A DNA stretch of 64,000 nucleotides from Datura wrightii (lineage: Eukaryota; Streptophyta; Magnoliopsida; Solanales; Solanaceae), in the NCBI GenBank assembly GCA_035772735.1, contig JASDFA010000016.1, positions 173,109,001 through 173,173,000 of the forward strand, in the 5' to 3' direction. Within the stretch, counting starts at the first letter, position 1; each line of letters starts with the position of its first letter. The notes beneath the pieces were generated by a model, which was not told where the DNA came from, ran no database searches, and worked only from the letters and a program-made list of their open reading frames with translations. A program made the position numbers and the translations under genes. Shown in pieces: positions 13,714 to 25,566 of the stretch.

Positions 13714-16417
13714 TGTTATACCCCGTAGAATTCCCGGCACTTAGATGACCTATTCGCACTTTGGTTAAGCATATTTGAAAGCCATACGTTCTAGGGAAAG
13801 GCCCGGGAAAAGATCGGACGAGAAACCTGTCGAACCATCGTGGGAGGAGTCGAGGCAGAGCCCCTCCGCGATGGCAGCATGTCACGGAGGTGAGGCCTCC
13901 GCGATGGCTCCGTGACACGTTGCCCTTGTCACAGCCCAAGTATATAAAGCCCCCACTTCGGGTTAAAATCATTTCCCTCACTTACCAAATTCCAGAAACG
14001 CTGTAAACAGAGAGAAGATGAAGAAAATTAAATATTTTCATCCGATTACGCTGCCAAACGCTGCCCAAACCCAAATTAATCCTAGATAACCTAGTATTTA
14101 GCAGCAGAGAGCATTTCTACGGAGTTAGTTTCACGAAATACGGCCGACGAATCGGCGAGCCGCCGAACTAAAGTAAGTAGAATTGCTCTAAATTAATATC
14201 TATGTGTTCCTAGCTGAGAAGTAAATATTTCTCCCTTCTGGGCCGCTGAAAAATAGCAAGTTTTTGACCGTCTTTCGATAAGCCTAAGTTTAGGCTATAA
14301 ATTAAATCGAAAGTAACGTCGCTCTTTACAATAACGTTGTATTTAGCATTGATTGACGTACTTATGAATGCAGTTGGGAGAAAATAGTTGAAGTACCAGC
14401 CGAGCCTCGTCCGACAGACGAATATTCAAAGATAAGGTATGTAAAGTTTGTTTCCTTCGGCAAGTTAAGTAACGTCAGTATAGTGTAATAAATCACGGAC
14501 CAATATAATGTTCAGAAGTCGAGTATTGCGTTACTATGAATATTGGTACGACGTCAGAAACATTGGGTTGTAATATGTATGAAACCTTTCAGTATAATAT
14601 AGATTCTAACGTCAGTGTTAGAGATTGCCAGTATACTCAGTATGTGATGTGATATGCCATGTTAGGATATGGTTGTATTCAGTTGAAACCTTGTATAGTA
14701 ATGCAATACCCGTAAAGCACTTCATAAATAGAGTAGCAGACAAAAAGGAAGTTTAGAAGACATGTCAGGAATAGTAAGTCATGCTACTATAGAAAATTCA
14801 AGGTACAGTATAGTTCAGCAGAAAGACTATATTCGTACATACATATGTATTACTTCCAGCCTCAGCATGTATTAAGTATGTACATATTTCTATCATTACT
14901 CCAGCATATAGTGTACACAGGAACTTAGTAAACAACAAAGTTTTCACCAGAAACATTGTCTTATATAGCATTTGTCCCAGTACAGCCGGGCAGGAGACTA
15001 TACTCATATCTATACGTCTTTACCTGCCTCAGCACGTATTAGATACGTATAGATTACTAGCATCAGCTCAGCATGTGATATACATGATACTTTACCCCTG
15101 TTAGCCTCAGCATGTGAGATACCCAGACAGTATTACCAGTTGAGACCGTTGTATTGTTTGGGGTTGGATTACCTAGCATCCGTGACCGCCCAGGGTTAAT
15201 AGCTGTATCGACTCGTCCACCAGAGGACGAGGATACGTTACTCTACGGAGTGGCATGCCATCCCGCCAGGGGACGAAGATGGGATGCCAGTTTTTCCCCA
15301 TATTTGTGCCTTAATCGGCCCTTACACACCCCAGTCGAGCGGATGGGTGCAGATTCAGGAGTCCTCCGGACTCAGATGCAGTTATAGTCAGGGGCTCAGC
15401 GAGCCCAAGTGCATACCCTGGGGCCGGCAGGTTGCTTACAGCCACTATAGGAGATGGGATGACCGGGGTAGGGGTATAGATTCTGTGCTGGTTGTACCTC
15501 CCGGCTTATGGGGGACGGGTAAGGTTTGTGTGTGCTATGTTATGTTATTTCTTGTTATGCCATGTTATGCTAGATATCAGTAGATCAGCAGTTGCACAAT
15601 ATGTTCCAGGTATGACTTTTGCCCCTTTCAGTAAAGACTGAGTGTAGATGAGGTTTACATTATTAGACATTTAAGTTATTCCCTCTACTTCCGCTCGATT
15701 AATCATGTTACTGCTTTCAGATATTGTCTTCAATTATATTATTTCAGTTGCTTTACATACTCAGTACCAGCGGTACTAACGCCCAGTGGGGCGCTGCATT
15801 ACTTGCCTGCAGGTACCCATAGACGCGCAGGCGATACCACGTGATCCCCATCAGCGGTCGAATATTCAGCTCCTGTCATCCGGAGACTGAATTTCTAGAG
15901 GTGTAGTTCAGTTCCTCTTGTTGTACAGTACGGGTAGGTCGGGGCCCTGTCCCGATCATTTCTATTATCCTTCTTAGAGGCTTGCAGTCTGTATATATTC
16001 CCTGTGGTCAGATGAGCCGGTCGTGTGGGGTCGTGCAGTTGTATAGTTGCCTTTACTTCTTCTTTCCTTGTAATGGCCGTGTGGGGCCATAGTTTGCCAG
16101 TAGTGGTGACCTTGCCGGTCATGTAGCTTTTCAGTATGTTATGCTTGAGTTACAGATAACTAGACAGCATGGTGGCCTTGTCGGCCCGCATAGGTTCCCC
16201 TAAATTACCTTGTTTCTGGTCAGCTGTAATACAGGTACAGAAGGCTATAGGCCAATGGGCCGGGGGCTGTATTTACAGCCGCTATATAGCCCTTTGTTTC
16301 CAGGAATTTGAGTTAGAGCCAGCCAGGCGCCAGATGCGTCCAGGCTTAATAGATCAGCAGGTCAGGGCTTAGTAGGGCACCAGGTGCCAGTCATACCCCC
16401 CAAGGTGGGGCGTGACA
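13714..16417 (+). mobile_element. Solo LTR I, Ty3/gypsy-like, 2.7 kb, separate family
   Basis: Termini TGTTATACCCCG and GGGGCGTGACA are flanked by the perfect duplication TTACC. There is no gag or pol inside, so it is a solo LTR left by LTR-LTR recombination. It is more GC-rich than LTR E around it. It has a GC-rich inverted-repeat block (13879-13920) just upstream of a TATA box (13941-13948). Degenerate 'CAGCATGT..ATAC' repeats lie between about 14858 and 15130. I cannot assign the lineage from an LTR alone; the termini suggest a chromovirus-like relative. Confidence 0.85.
13879..13948 (+). promoter_or_regulatory. Core promoter of LTR I: inverted repeat plus TATA box
   Basis: GTCACGGAGG at 13881 is mirrored by CTCCGTGACA at 13908-13917, giving a potential stem. 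CTCCGTGACACGTTG (13908-13922) ends 18 bp before TATATAAA (13941-13948). Transcription would start about 30 bp further on. The same 15-mer precedes the TATA boxes of the F-family LTRs. Confidence 0.65.
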
Positions 16418-16422
16418 TTACC
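16418..16422. repeat. Target site duplication, right (TTACC)
   Basis: Matches 13709-13713 exactly and marks the right boundary of LTR I. Confidence 0.85.
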
Positions 16423-17288
16423 GACCCTAATGGCCCATGCTCTTGATATTGATATCATTGTAGCATCCTTATCCATTGCAAGGTTTTGGATGGCTCTTCC
16501 CACTTGAGTGTAATAGCCAGGACCATGTAAGCTCTATCGTGATTTGTCGGTTAAGTGACGAGTCTCCCATTGTCTATATGATACAAATTTGCATATTCAT
16601 TACTCATGGTTATTATTGAACACATGAATGTTGTAAAAGCAAGGTTTGACTCAATGTTCATCTTTTTCATAAAGGTCATATTTCAGCTTTGAGTCATTCG
16701 AGTCAATTTGATGTTATAAAGATATGTATCGTATGTTATGAAAAGATCATAATTTCAGAAAGAACGCATGCAAACCCTACTCTCAGTTAATGATGTTTAT
16801 GTTTTAACTACTTCCTTGTCTTAAAGTGATTTTACTTACTTTAGTAGTTTACTTACCTTGCATATTCTATACATTCCACGTACTGACCGCATACTTTCTA
16901 TGTTGTGTCATTTCATGATACAGGACCCGACACTCAGGTTCAGCCCCGCTCTTAGACAAGTTCACCAGAGTTAGCGTCTGCCTATTGGTGAGTCCTCATC
17001 TTTCGAGGACCAGGCCGTCTATCTTTCTTTCTGTATTTCAGTTTCAGCTTGTGGAGTTAGTTAGGGTCTTGTCCCATCAACTCATCCAGATTAGAGGCTT
17101 TTTAGACTTATTTATGTTTCAGATGTTTATTCTGATGTTATGTGAGTAAGACTCCTGCTGAGTTTATATTATTGATTCTTTAGTTTATTGATTGAGTTAG
17201 ATGTATGCTTATGTCATGGGTCGACTTGGGGTCTCTCGGGGTCCCTTGTCTCGTGTCTACGATCCGGGCCTCCGTTTGGATCGTGACA

Positions 17289-18950
17289 GAGAGACATGAG
17301 CCTCACTCAACATCCGCTCTCTCAAGTCACATGTAGCCGACACACACAATCGGTCTTGATATCAAAGTACACCATCTCCTGCATGGGAGAAAAGCCCCAC
17401 TTTCTGATTCCGATAAACTTCTTTCAGCTTTACTAGGATAGGATCCTTATCTTGTCTAGGTTTGACTTCCATCATCAATGAAGATTTCGACCCATTCTGA
17501 GCAATAATACTACCATCCATCGAATTAGTAAGGCAAACCCCTAAACAAGCAAGCCTATGGGCATCCTTCACCAACTCCTTTCTTCCATTTTCAACATGAG
17601 ACACACTCTCCACGTACATCCTACTAAGAGCATCTTCCACTACATTGGCCTTTCCCGGATGATTAAGGATACTCATGTCATAGTGTTTAAGAAGTTCTAG
17701 CTATCTCCTTTGCCGCAAATTCAGGTCCTTCTAAGAAAACACATATTGAAGGCTCTTTTGGTCCGTGAACACATCCACATGTGCTCCATACAAGTAGTGC
17801 CTTCAAATCTTCAAAGCAAATACCACAGGTACCAACTCTAGGTCATGCATCGGATAATTCTTCTCATGAGTCTTAAGCTGTTTAGAAGCATACACAATGA
17901 CCTTACCATGCTGGATCAACACACAACCAAGACCAACCCTAGAGGCATCACAATACACCACAAACCCATTCGTACCCTCCGATAGGGTCAGTACTGGGGC
18001 AAAAGTGACTCGGGCCTTCAACTCCTAAAAACTCTTCTCACAAGCATCTGACCACTGAAATTTAACCTTTTTCTAGGTCAACTTAGTTAATGGTGATGCA
18101 ATGGATGAAAATCCCTCTAAAAACCTCCTATAGTATCCAGCTAATCCCACAAAGATCCTAATATCTATCGGACTGACAGGTCTAGGCCAATTCTTCACCG
18201 CTTTTATCTTTTGAGAGTCCACCTGTACACCCTCGGTAGACATGACATGACCAATAGATTCTATTGAGTTTAGCCAAAACTCAGATTAGATGGATGTAGC
18301 AAACAACTAGCGATCCTTGAGAGTCTACAACATAATCCTTAAATGAGTGGCATGCTCCTCCTTGCTCTAAGAGTATATGAGAATATCATCTACGAGGACA
18401 ATCAAGAATATATCCCAGTATTGCTTGAACACCCCTTCATTAAATCCATAGAAGCTGCAGGAGCATTCGTTAGTCTAAAAGACATAACTACAAACTCATA
18501 TTGACTATATCAAGTCCTGAAGGCTATCTTCAGAATGTCACTCTCCCTAACTCTAAGCTGATGACAATCGGATCTGAGGTCTATCTTTTAAAAGCACTTT
18601 GCACCCTAAAGTTGGTCAAACAAATCATCGATCCTAGGGAAGGGATACTTATTCTTGAACATGACCTTGTTCACTACCGATAATCAATGCACATCCTAAG
18701 GGACCCATCCTTCTTCCTGAAAAAGAGATCTGGAGCACCCCACGGGGATTTACTAGGGCTGATGAAACCTTTATCTAGGAGAACCTTCAACTTCTCTTTC
18801 AACTCCGTTAGCTCAGCTAGACCCATTCTTTACGGAGGAATGGATATAGGCTACGTATCAGGGAGAAGATCAATACCAGAGTGAATCTCCTTCTCGGGAG
18901 GGACTCCTGGTAGATCATCTGGAAACACCTCCGGATAATCACATACAATA
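17289..18950 (-). pseudogene. RT, RNase H and integrase zinc domain, element 1
   Basis: On the minus strand the RT palm box reads LVDDILIYS near 18370-18410, keeping both Asp residues. The 'PLTKLT' end of RT is near 18085. RNase H starts at 18021 with 'VVYCDASRVGLGCVL' (first catalytic Asp present) and continues to 17362 with 'GKANVVEDALSR' (second Asp region present). The H2C2 zinc segment of integrase begins at 17289-17360 and is cut by LTR E. Stops and frameshifts separate these blocks, for example at 17690-17800. Confidence 0.8.
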
Positions 18951-19500
18951 GAGATAGACTGAAGAGTCAACGTCTTAGATGTAGAATCCTTAACCCAAAT
19001 TAGATGATATACACAACCCTTAGAGATCATCTTCCTGGTCTTGAGATAGGAATAAGTTACATATAAGAACTTTTGAACTACCCTCCCACATTAGGACTGA
19101 CTCACCAAAAAATTGAAACTCTACCGTATGGGTTCTACAATTAACTGAGGCATAGCATGCGTGTAACCAATTCATACCGAATATAACATCAAAATAGGTA
19201 ATATCTAACTTCACTAAATCGGATGAGGTGACCTTCTAAAGAATTGTGACAGGGTAATTTCTGTATACCCATTGAGCTAAAATTGACTTAACGACAAATG
19301 TAGAGGCTGAGAAGGGTTCTGATAGGATTTTGAGACTGACTCCGAAACTAACAGCAACATAAGGATTCACAAAAGATAAAGTAGCCCTTGGATCTAACAA
19401 TGCATACACATTAAGATGGAATACTCATAACATACCAGTGACCACATCGGGATAGACCTACTGACCTGTCGTAAAGATAGGGCATAGAACCTGTTCTAGC
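18951..19500 (-). pseudogene. Aspartic protease remnant, element 1
   Basis: The active-site region reads LLDPRATLSF near 19387-19416. Relatives in this window have LLDPGATLSF, so the active-site Gly is changed to Arg. The downstream 'FDVIFGMNWLHACYASVNC' stretch (19020-19214) is the protease-RT linker typical of this family. Confidence 0.75.
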
Positions 19501-20764
19501 ACTGTCTTCCACCAGCACTAAAAGAGGTGCCCTATTGAGGTAGGTGAGCTGCAGGAGCTACTAAAGTAGTAGCTGGGGCACGACCCTATTATCTCCCTGC
19601 TTAGATAAAGAGCAATCTCTGAGCATATGTTTGAGCTTCCCACACCCGAAGCAACAATCGGTATCAACCAAGCACTAGACGGGGTGATCCTGCCATATTT
19701 TCTACAAGCTGGAAAAGTCTACTCCCTTGACATGCTTCTCTGACCCCTGGAGCGTGACTCTTTGCCTCTCTAATCTCCTTGAGGTCTAGATGGAATGCTG
19801 GTTCATGAGGGATCTAGGGCTGACAACCTTTGGTGAAACTGAGGTTGATGTCCACCATTAGATCTCTGTTAAAAGTGCCCATGCCCCTTGTCTTGGCCCT
19901 CTTAGCCTCTCTATCCTTCTCCTTCATATGTTTTGCCATTATCTATTGGGCGATCAGTTGGGAGAAATATATATAGTTGATCAACATGGTGGTCCTACAC
20001 TCCTTGACTAGTGAATTTGCTACTCCATTTATGAACTTGATCATACAAGCCCTCAGATTAGAAACTATCTCCAGTGCATACTTGGACAACCAAGTAAAAT
20101 CCAAAGTATACTCCTGGATAGTCTTGTTATTTTGCTTTAGATTGATGAACTCAGCGTCCTTTGCCTCTCTCAACTCCAAAGGAAAGAACCTATCTAAGAA
20201 AGTAGTCACAAAACCAACCCATGGGAACTGCACCTACTTTCCTACTCTCCTTTCACTGTTAGAACCATGTGTGAGCAACCCTCTTCAGCTGATAGGAGGC
20301 TAAGTCTGCATTCTCCTCTCCAGTCATCTTTATAATCTAGGTGATCTTTTTCACCTCCTCAATAAACTCATATGGGTCCTCATTCACCTTCGACCTAAGA
20401 AACTTAGGTAGGTTCATCTTGAGAAAGTCTCACACTTTTGCCGCTGCAGCATTTCCATTTTGGCAATCATTGGCCATTACCTACTAGTTGACTTGAGCGG
20501 TTATGGCCTGTGCTAACATCGGAAATGCCACCCTGAACTCGGCATGAGTGATGCTCGACCAAGGAATCCGTTGGAGCTGTGGGGATGGTCGATGCCTATC
20601 TCCGTTGCCATTTCCATGGCCTTTTTCTTTGTCATATCTTCTACCATTGACTTGGCATGGAGGCATATTCTGCAAATGCATATAGCACGAGTTAGAGGAA
20701 TAGAGAGGTAGTTCATCGCTTGACATATATCATAAAAGAAGGAAAATTTCCTAAAACATCTCAT
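19501..20764 (-). pseudogene. gag: Gag remnant, element 1
   Basis: The N-terminus is at 20726 (MSSDEL) or 20764, with a basic Gly/Asn-rich head matching gag A. The capsid-like core is at 19943-20233 with the LDRFFP motif. An intact second zinc knuckle CFGCGKLKHMLRDC lies at about 19612-19656, while the first knuckle is damaged. Stops lie between these blocks. Confidence 0.75.
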
Positions 20765-20852
20765 AGCCTCCTCCCATTAAGTGTGGTGAACTTTACACCC
20801 ATGGAAAAGACTCTAATTAATGTGTCTTTTAAACACCTTAGGATACAACTAT

Positions 20853-20874
20853 ATCTTTGCCGTGATACTAAGTT
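20853..20874 (-). other. Primer binding site, tRNA-iMet type, element 1
   Basis: The plus strand 'gccgtgatactaag' is the reverse complement of CTTAGTATCACGGC, close to TTGGTATCAGAGC. It sits between the gag leader and the 5' LTR, as expected. Confidence 0.65.
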
Positions 20875-21768
20875 TTTCACTTGAGCTGAGACCCTAGACG
20901 AAGACACTGGACCTAGAATCACAAATAGCTCAAAGCTAACCCATGGCATATGCATAGCTACTTAAGAGCATAAACTAAAGAAGAATTTAAAACATAAGCA
21001 TGAAATAGTGGAAAAATCTGAGACACATATCAACATAAGGGTAATAACCACCAACATCGCTGAAAACATCTATAATTGTCATCTGAAAAGCCTTTAGAAC
21101 ATCTGATGGCTTGACAGGACAAAACCCCCAACTAACCCTCTAGGTTTGAAACTAATAGACATGGTAAGAATATAAAGCTAGTAATGTCCCCATAGAATGA
21201 GGACTCCCCCGTACGGGAAAAGGACTGGACTAATCAGGAGTGAGCTATCGGCGAGACTGAGGTGGACCACTCGAACCTATATCATGAGATGATATAGCAT
21301 AGAGTACACAGTCAGTACTTTGAATGTACTAATATGTAAGGTAAGTAAAACATGCTAATAAAATAATATTCTGAAATCGTGAGTATAAGCCAAGAAAGTT
21401 CATGAGAGTAAGGACTGCATGCTAAAATCCATAAATCTGATGTATACATATACATAAGCTATTAATCATAATTTGAGAATAATGACCCAAAGTTTAGAAA
21501 TAGAAATCATACAACTTGCCATACTTGAAATCGTAAAAGAAAGATCATAAACTGATCAATGGGTGAAATATTCCATAAAACATAATATCATGAGTCTTGA
21601 ACATGAGTAACTAAAATCATGAGGAATAATGGGAGACTCGTCATAACCGACAACCATCATGTACGAGAGCATGATGATTCCATGCCTTTCCCAAGTGGAG
21701 GAGAGCTATTCTAAGCGTTGCTAGGGCAAAGGAAGAATGAGGTGTGATAATATGGGTGTGCCCTCAGG
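20875..21768 (-). repeat. 5' LTR of element 1, truncated
   Basis: Aligns to the first ~890 bp of the 3' LTR at 8339, with shared landmarks such as 'cctatatcatgaga' and 'ggtgtg' near 9212 and 21755. It stops abruptly at a junction with protease sequence of element 2. Its missing part contains U3. Confidence 0.75.
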
Positions 21769-23155
21769 TATACAGGAATTGGTGACTCAGTAATAACTCG
21801 ACGGGTATACAGGAATTGCTTTATCATAGTCCTTTAGAAAGTCACCTCAGCCGATTTAGTAGAGTTAGGAATGACTAATTTCGATGTTATATTTGGTATA
21901 GATTGGTTGCACACATGTTATGCCTCAGTAAATTGTAGAACTCGAACGGTAGAGTTCCTATTTCTGGGTGAGCCAGTCCTAGAATGGAAGGGTAGTTCAG
22001 CTCTGCCTATAGGTTGCTTTCTTTCCTATCTTAAGGCTAGATAGATGGATTCCAAGGGTTGCATATACCATATAGTTTGGGTTAAGGATGCTATATCTGA
22101 GACCCCAACTCTTCAGTCTATCCTTGTTTTATGTTAGTATCCGGAGGTTTTCCCAGATGATCTACCAGGAGTCCATCCCGAGCGGGAGATTGACTTTGGC
22201 ATTGACGTTCTTCCTGATATGCAGCCTTTATCAATTCCACCTTATAGAATGGCTCCACGTGAGCTAATGGAGTTGAAAGAATAGTTGAAGAATCTCTTGG
22301 ATAAGGGCTTTATCAGGCCTAGCAAGTCCCCGTAGGGTGCACAAGTTCTCTTTGTTTGGAAAAAGGATGGGTCTCTTCATATGAGTATTAACTATCGACA
22401 GTTGAACAAGGTTACAATCAAGAACAAGTGTCCCCTCTCTAAAATAGATGACTATTTGACCTTCAGGGTGCTAAGTGCTTCTCAAAGATAGACCTCAGAT
22501 CTGGGTATAATCAGCTTCGAGTTTGAGAGAGTGACATTCCGGAGACAACTTTTTGGACCCGATATGGTTACTATGATTTTGTAGTTATGTCGTTTGGACT
22601 AACAAATGCTCCTCCAGCATTCATAGATCTGCTGAATAGGGTATTCAAGCCATATTTGGACATATTCGTGATTGACTTCATAGATGACATTCCTATATAC
22701 TCTCAAAGCGAGGAGGAGTATGCCACTCATTTGAGGGTTGTGCAACAAATTCTCAAGGATCATCAGCTATTTGTTAAATTCAGCAAGTGTGAGTTGTGGT
22801 TGGATTCAGTAGCATTTTTTGTCCATATGGTGTCAAGTGAGCGTGTGCAGGTGGACTCTCAAAAGATATAAGCGGTGAAGAATTGCCAAGACCAGTTAGC
22901 CCTTCGAATATCAAGAGTTTCTTGGATTTAGCTGGCTATTATAGGAGGTTTATTGAAGGATTTTCATCTATTGCTGCACCGTTGACTAAGTTGACCCAGA
23001 AGAAAGTCAAATTTCAGTCGTCAAATGCCTGTGAGAAGAGTATTTAAGAGTTAAAGACTTGACTCACTTCAGCCCCAATATTGACCCTACCCAAGGAATA
23101 GATGGATTAATTATTTATTGTGATGCCTCTATGGTTGATCTTGGATGTGTGTTGA
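21769..23155 (+). pseudogene. Element 2: protease-RT-RNase H fragment (chromovirus)
   Basis: It begins inside the protease (VYRN..., then 'FDVIFGIDWLHTCYASVNC' near 21870-21945). It runs through 'EIDFGIDVLPD' and 'PPYRMAP' (22185-22260), and the RT core 22587-22871 with FIDDIPIYS, so the catalytic Asp pair is retained. It ends in the RNase H start, 'YCDASMVDLGCVL'. It has many stops and frameshifts. Its left end abuts the truncated LTR of element 1, and its right end is cut by insertion of element 3 at 23156. No LTR of its own remains in the window. Confidence 0.8.
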
Positions 23156-25308
23156 TGTAATACCCCAAAAGTTCCTAAGAATAGATTAGAGAAATGGAAA
23201 TAAGTTCAACAGAAAAATCTATATTTTTGCCTTAGAACAACTTATGGTATTAGTTGTGGAGAGAAGCAACGTACCGTGGGAGGAGTCATAGTGAAATGCT
23301 TAAGTTGGATTCCTAGAACATGAGTCACACTACAATTCATAGTGGATGGATACGACTCGTGGTTAGGAGTCATGGTGAGGCACAAGGAATGCTAGGTTAA
23401 GAAAGGACGAATCGCGGTAGGACTCGTTATGGGAAACAACGAGTCGTGATAAGGGTCATGGTTTGGAGGTTCTATTTATATATGGGTTTTCATGAATGGT
23501 GTTACGACCCGTGGTAGGTAACCGTGAATCATGTTTTGTAACTCGTGGAAAAGTCCAAAGAAGGTGAAAATTGAGGTTCAATGATAACGAAAGGTGCTAC
23601 TACCCGTGATGACATGTAACGACTAATAGCAGGCGTCTGTGATGTGATCTTCAGGAACCAATCTTATGACCAGAGGTGACAATGGGAGGTGAAAACGTGT
23701 CGTCACTTCATGGTACGACTCGTGGTGGGAGTTGTGATGACTGGTAGTGCGTATTTTCCATAATTTTCATTAAGGGTATTTTCGTAAATCTAAGCTCTTA
23801 GTTCCTAAACTATGTAGTTTTAAGACCTAATAGAAGTGAATTAGGGGAGCTTAACCTATTCTAGTTCATTCAACTCCCATGCATGCAAGTTTAGAGGGTT
23901 CCATTGAAGATCAAGCCTAGAATCCTCCGATTCCCCTCCAAATCTCTTGGGCTTTCAAACTCGAGTTAAGAAATAGTTTGCCCAGGTATGTAGGGCGATG
24001 AATGAGGGTTGCCTTTCACACTCATGCCCAAATTTCTCCTCAAGTTCTTGAATTCAAGTGTTAATTCAAATGTATGATCCTATCGGGTTTTATCCCAATT
24101 TTATGAAATTCTCTATGATTTATTTATGGGTCAATTCCCTTCATATTTCAAACTATATTTTAAGATCTATGGGTAGATTTTATACCTATTTTGATTATTA
24201 ATTCATGATATCAAATTTTAGAAAATTATGCAAGTTTCATGAAAAGTCATGTTTATGAATCTATTATGATTTTGATTCTCCTAAGCATTAATTTATGGTT
24301 TAGGATTTATGATATGATTTCCTATAAGTACTGTTAATGAATTTATCAATTTCAAGTATGGTGATCTTATCAAGCATGTATACTCTTCATGATTTATGAG
24401 TTTATGATTTTGGCAGACTCACGGGCCCTTATATCATGGCTAATCATGTATTTCAAGTATGATAGAGTATGTTATGATTTAACTATCCATGAACTTCATG
24501 TATGATTTCACGAGAAATATCTGAGACCTCACGTGCATGATTTTGGAAGTTGTCTCTAGCATCGAGTAGGCCAAGCATTCCGGTAAACTCTATGCTGTCA
24601 GAATTACATGACATCGTAGGTATATATATTCATGGTTAACCCTACGGGGTCCCTAATAGTGATGTCACACCATTTACATCTGGAAAGCTTGTGACGGCTC
24701 TGCCCACTTGAGTGAGATAGTTGGCGCATCATGTAAACTTTGTCATGATGGTGTCGGTTACGATGAGTCTTCCCGTTGTTCCTTATGTTTTATGCATGAT
24801 CATTATTACAATACTTTGTCTCAAGTTATGTTTTACGAGGTTTCTCTTATGATTACGATTAAGACTAATTTATGAATAGTTTTAAAAATCTTGAGCCCTC
24901 GTGTTTATTTTATGATTATCATTTCATGTGTTGAATTGTCCTACTCTTATGAACTCTTATGTATTTTAATAGTCCATTTTACTTACCTTGCATACTCAGT
25001 ACATTCAACGTACTGACCGCATACTCTATGATGTATCATTTCATGATACAGGTCGAAGAGATTAGACTCAGCCGCGCGATTAGTCCTACTTCCATATCAG
25101 TCCAGTTTAGCCAGTGTTGGTGAGTCCTCATATTTCAAGGGCAATCAGTTTAGTTTGTTTTTTTGTTATTTCAGTTATAGACTTTTGTGGATCTAGTTAG
25201 GAATGCTATCCCATCAGCTCATTAGTTATGTTAGAGGTTTTTCAGATAGTATGCAAAATCTTAGCTTGTCAGTGTTGACTCGATTTATGATTATTACTGT
25301 GTGTAGAC
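23156..25308 (+). repeat. 5' LTR of element 3, 3' end missing
   Basis: Starts TGTAATACCCCAAAAGTTCC and matches the 3' LTR at 39091. GAGTC/GACTC motifs lie at 23280-23760. The end is not GTGACA; the sequence passes directly into gag C-terminal coding around 25300-25310, so a deletion removed the LTR end, primer site and most of gag. Confidence 0.75.
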
Positions 25309-25566
25309 ATAGGGCCAGGATAGGTAGCTTTGGATTTTCGCAGTAGAGGTCCAGTAGAGGACATCGTCAGTAGTCCCACCAGAGGTCATCGGCCCCGATA
25401 CCATCATCAGCCAGTGTCCTATCCCGACCTTGGGGTAATTAGAGGAGCAGGACATCAGGTTCGAGGGGATAGAGGGACACACCGGTAGAGTGCACCTTTC
25501 CAGTCTGCAGAAAATGTTGTAACAACCACATAAAAGAGTGCCTAGTCGAGTTAGATATTTGCTAAG
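25309..25566 (+). pseudogene. gag: Gag C-terminus, element 3, first part
   Basis: A Ser/Pro/Arg-rich linker ('SSAPIPSSASVLSRP') followed by the first zinc knuckle (CRKCCNNHIKEC) near 25500-25545. It is interrupted by the 5' LTR of F1 just after the 'DIC' of the second knuckle and resumes at 35257. Confidence 0.7.

Larger units (their letters stand above)
12154..17288 (+). repeat. Solo LTR E (chromovirus-like), split by LTR I
   Basis: It starts TTTTATACCCC (decayed TGTTATACCCC) and ends GATCGTGACA. The flanking 5-mers are GAGAA (12149-12153) and GAGAG (17289-17293), a near-perfect target duplication. The integrase zinc-domain frame of element 1 continues from one side to the other, so this is a clean insertion later reduced to a solo LTR. 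Without LTR I and its duplication the LTR is about 2.4 kb. Positions 12225-12660 are packed with GAGTC/GACTC motifs. Confidence 0.8.
8339..21768 (-). mobile_element. Element 1: Ty3/gypsy chromovirus (Tekay-like), decayed
   Basis: Read on the minus strand from right to left it has a truncated 5' LTR (20875-21768), primer site, gag, protease, RT, RNase H, integrase, a chromodomain-type tail, polypurine tract and a complete 3' LTR (8339-10658). This gag-PR-RT-RH-IN-chromodomain order defines chromoviruses. All reading frames carry stops. LTR E (12154-17288) is inserted in the integrase gene. The right end is joined to element 2 at a junction with a short duplicated filler. Confidence 0.85.

Noticed and set aside
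13709..13981. 90-codon minus-strand ORF at the start of LTR I
   Set aside because: Crosses the target duplication and the LTR core promoter, with no recognisable domain.
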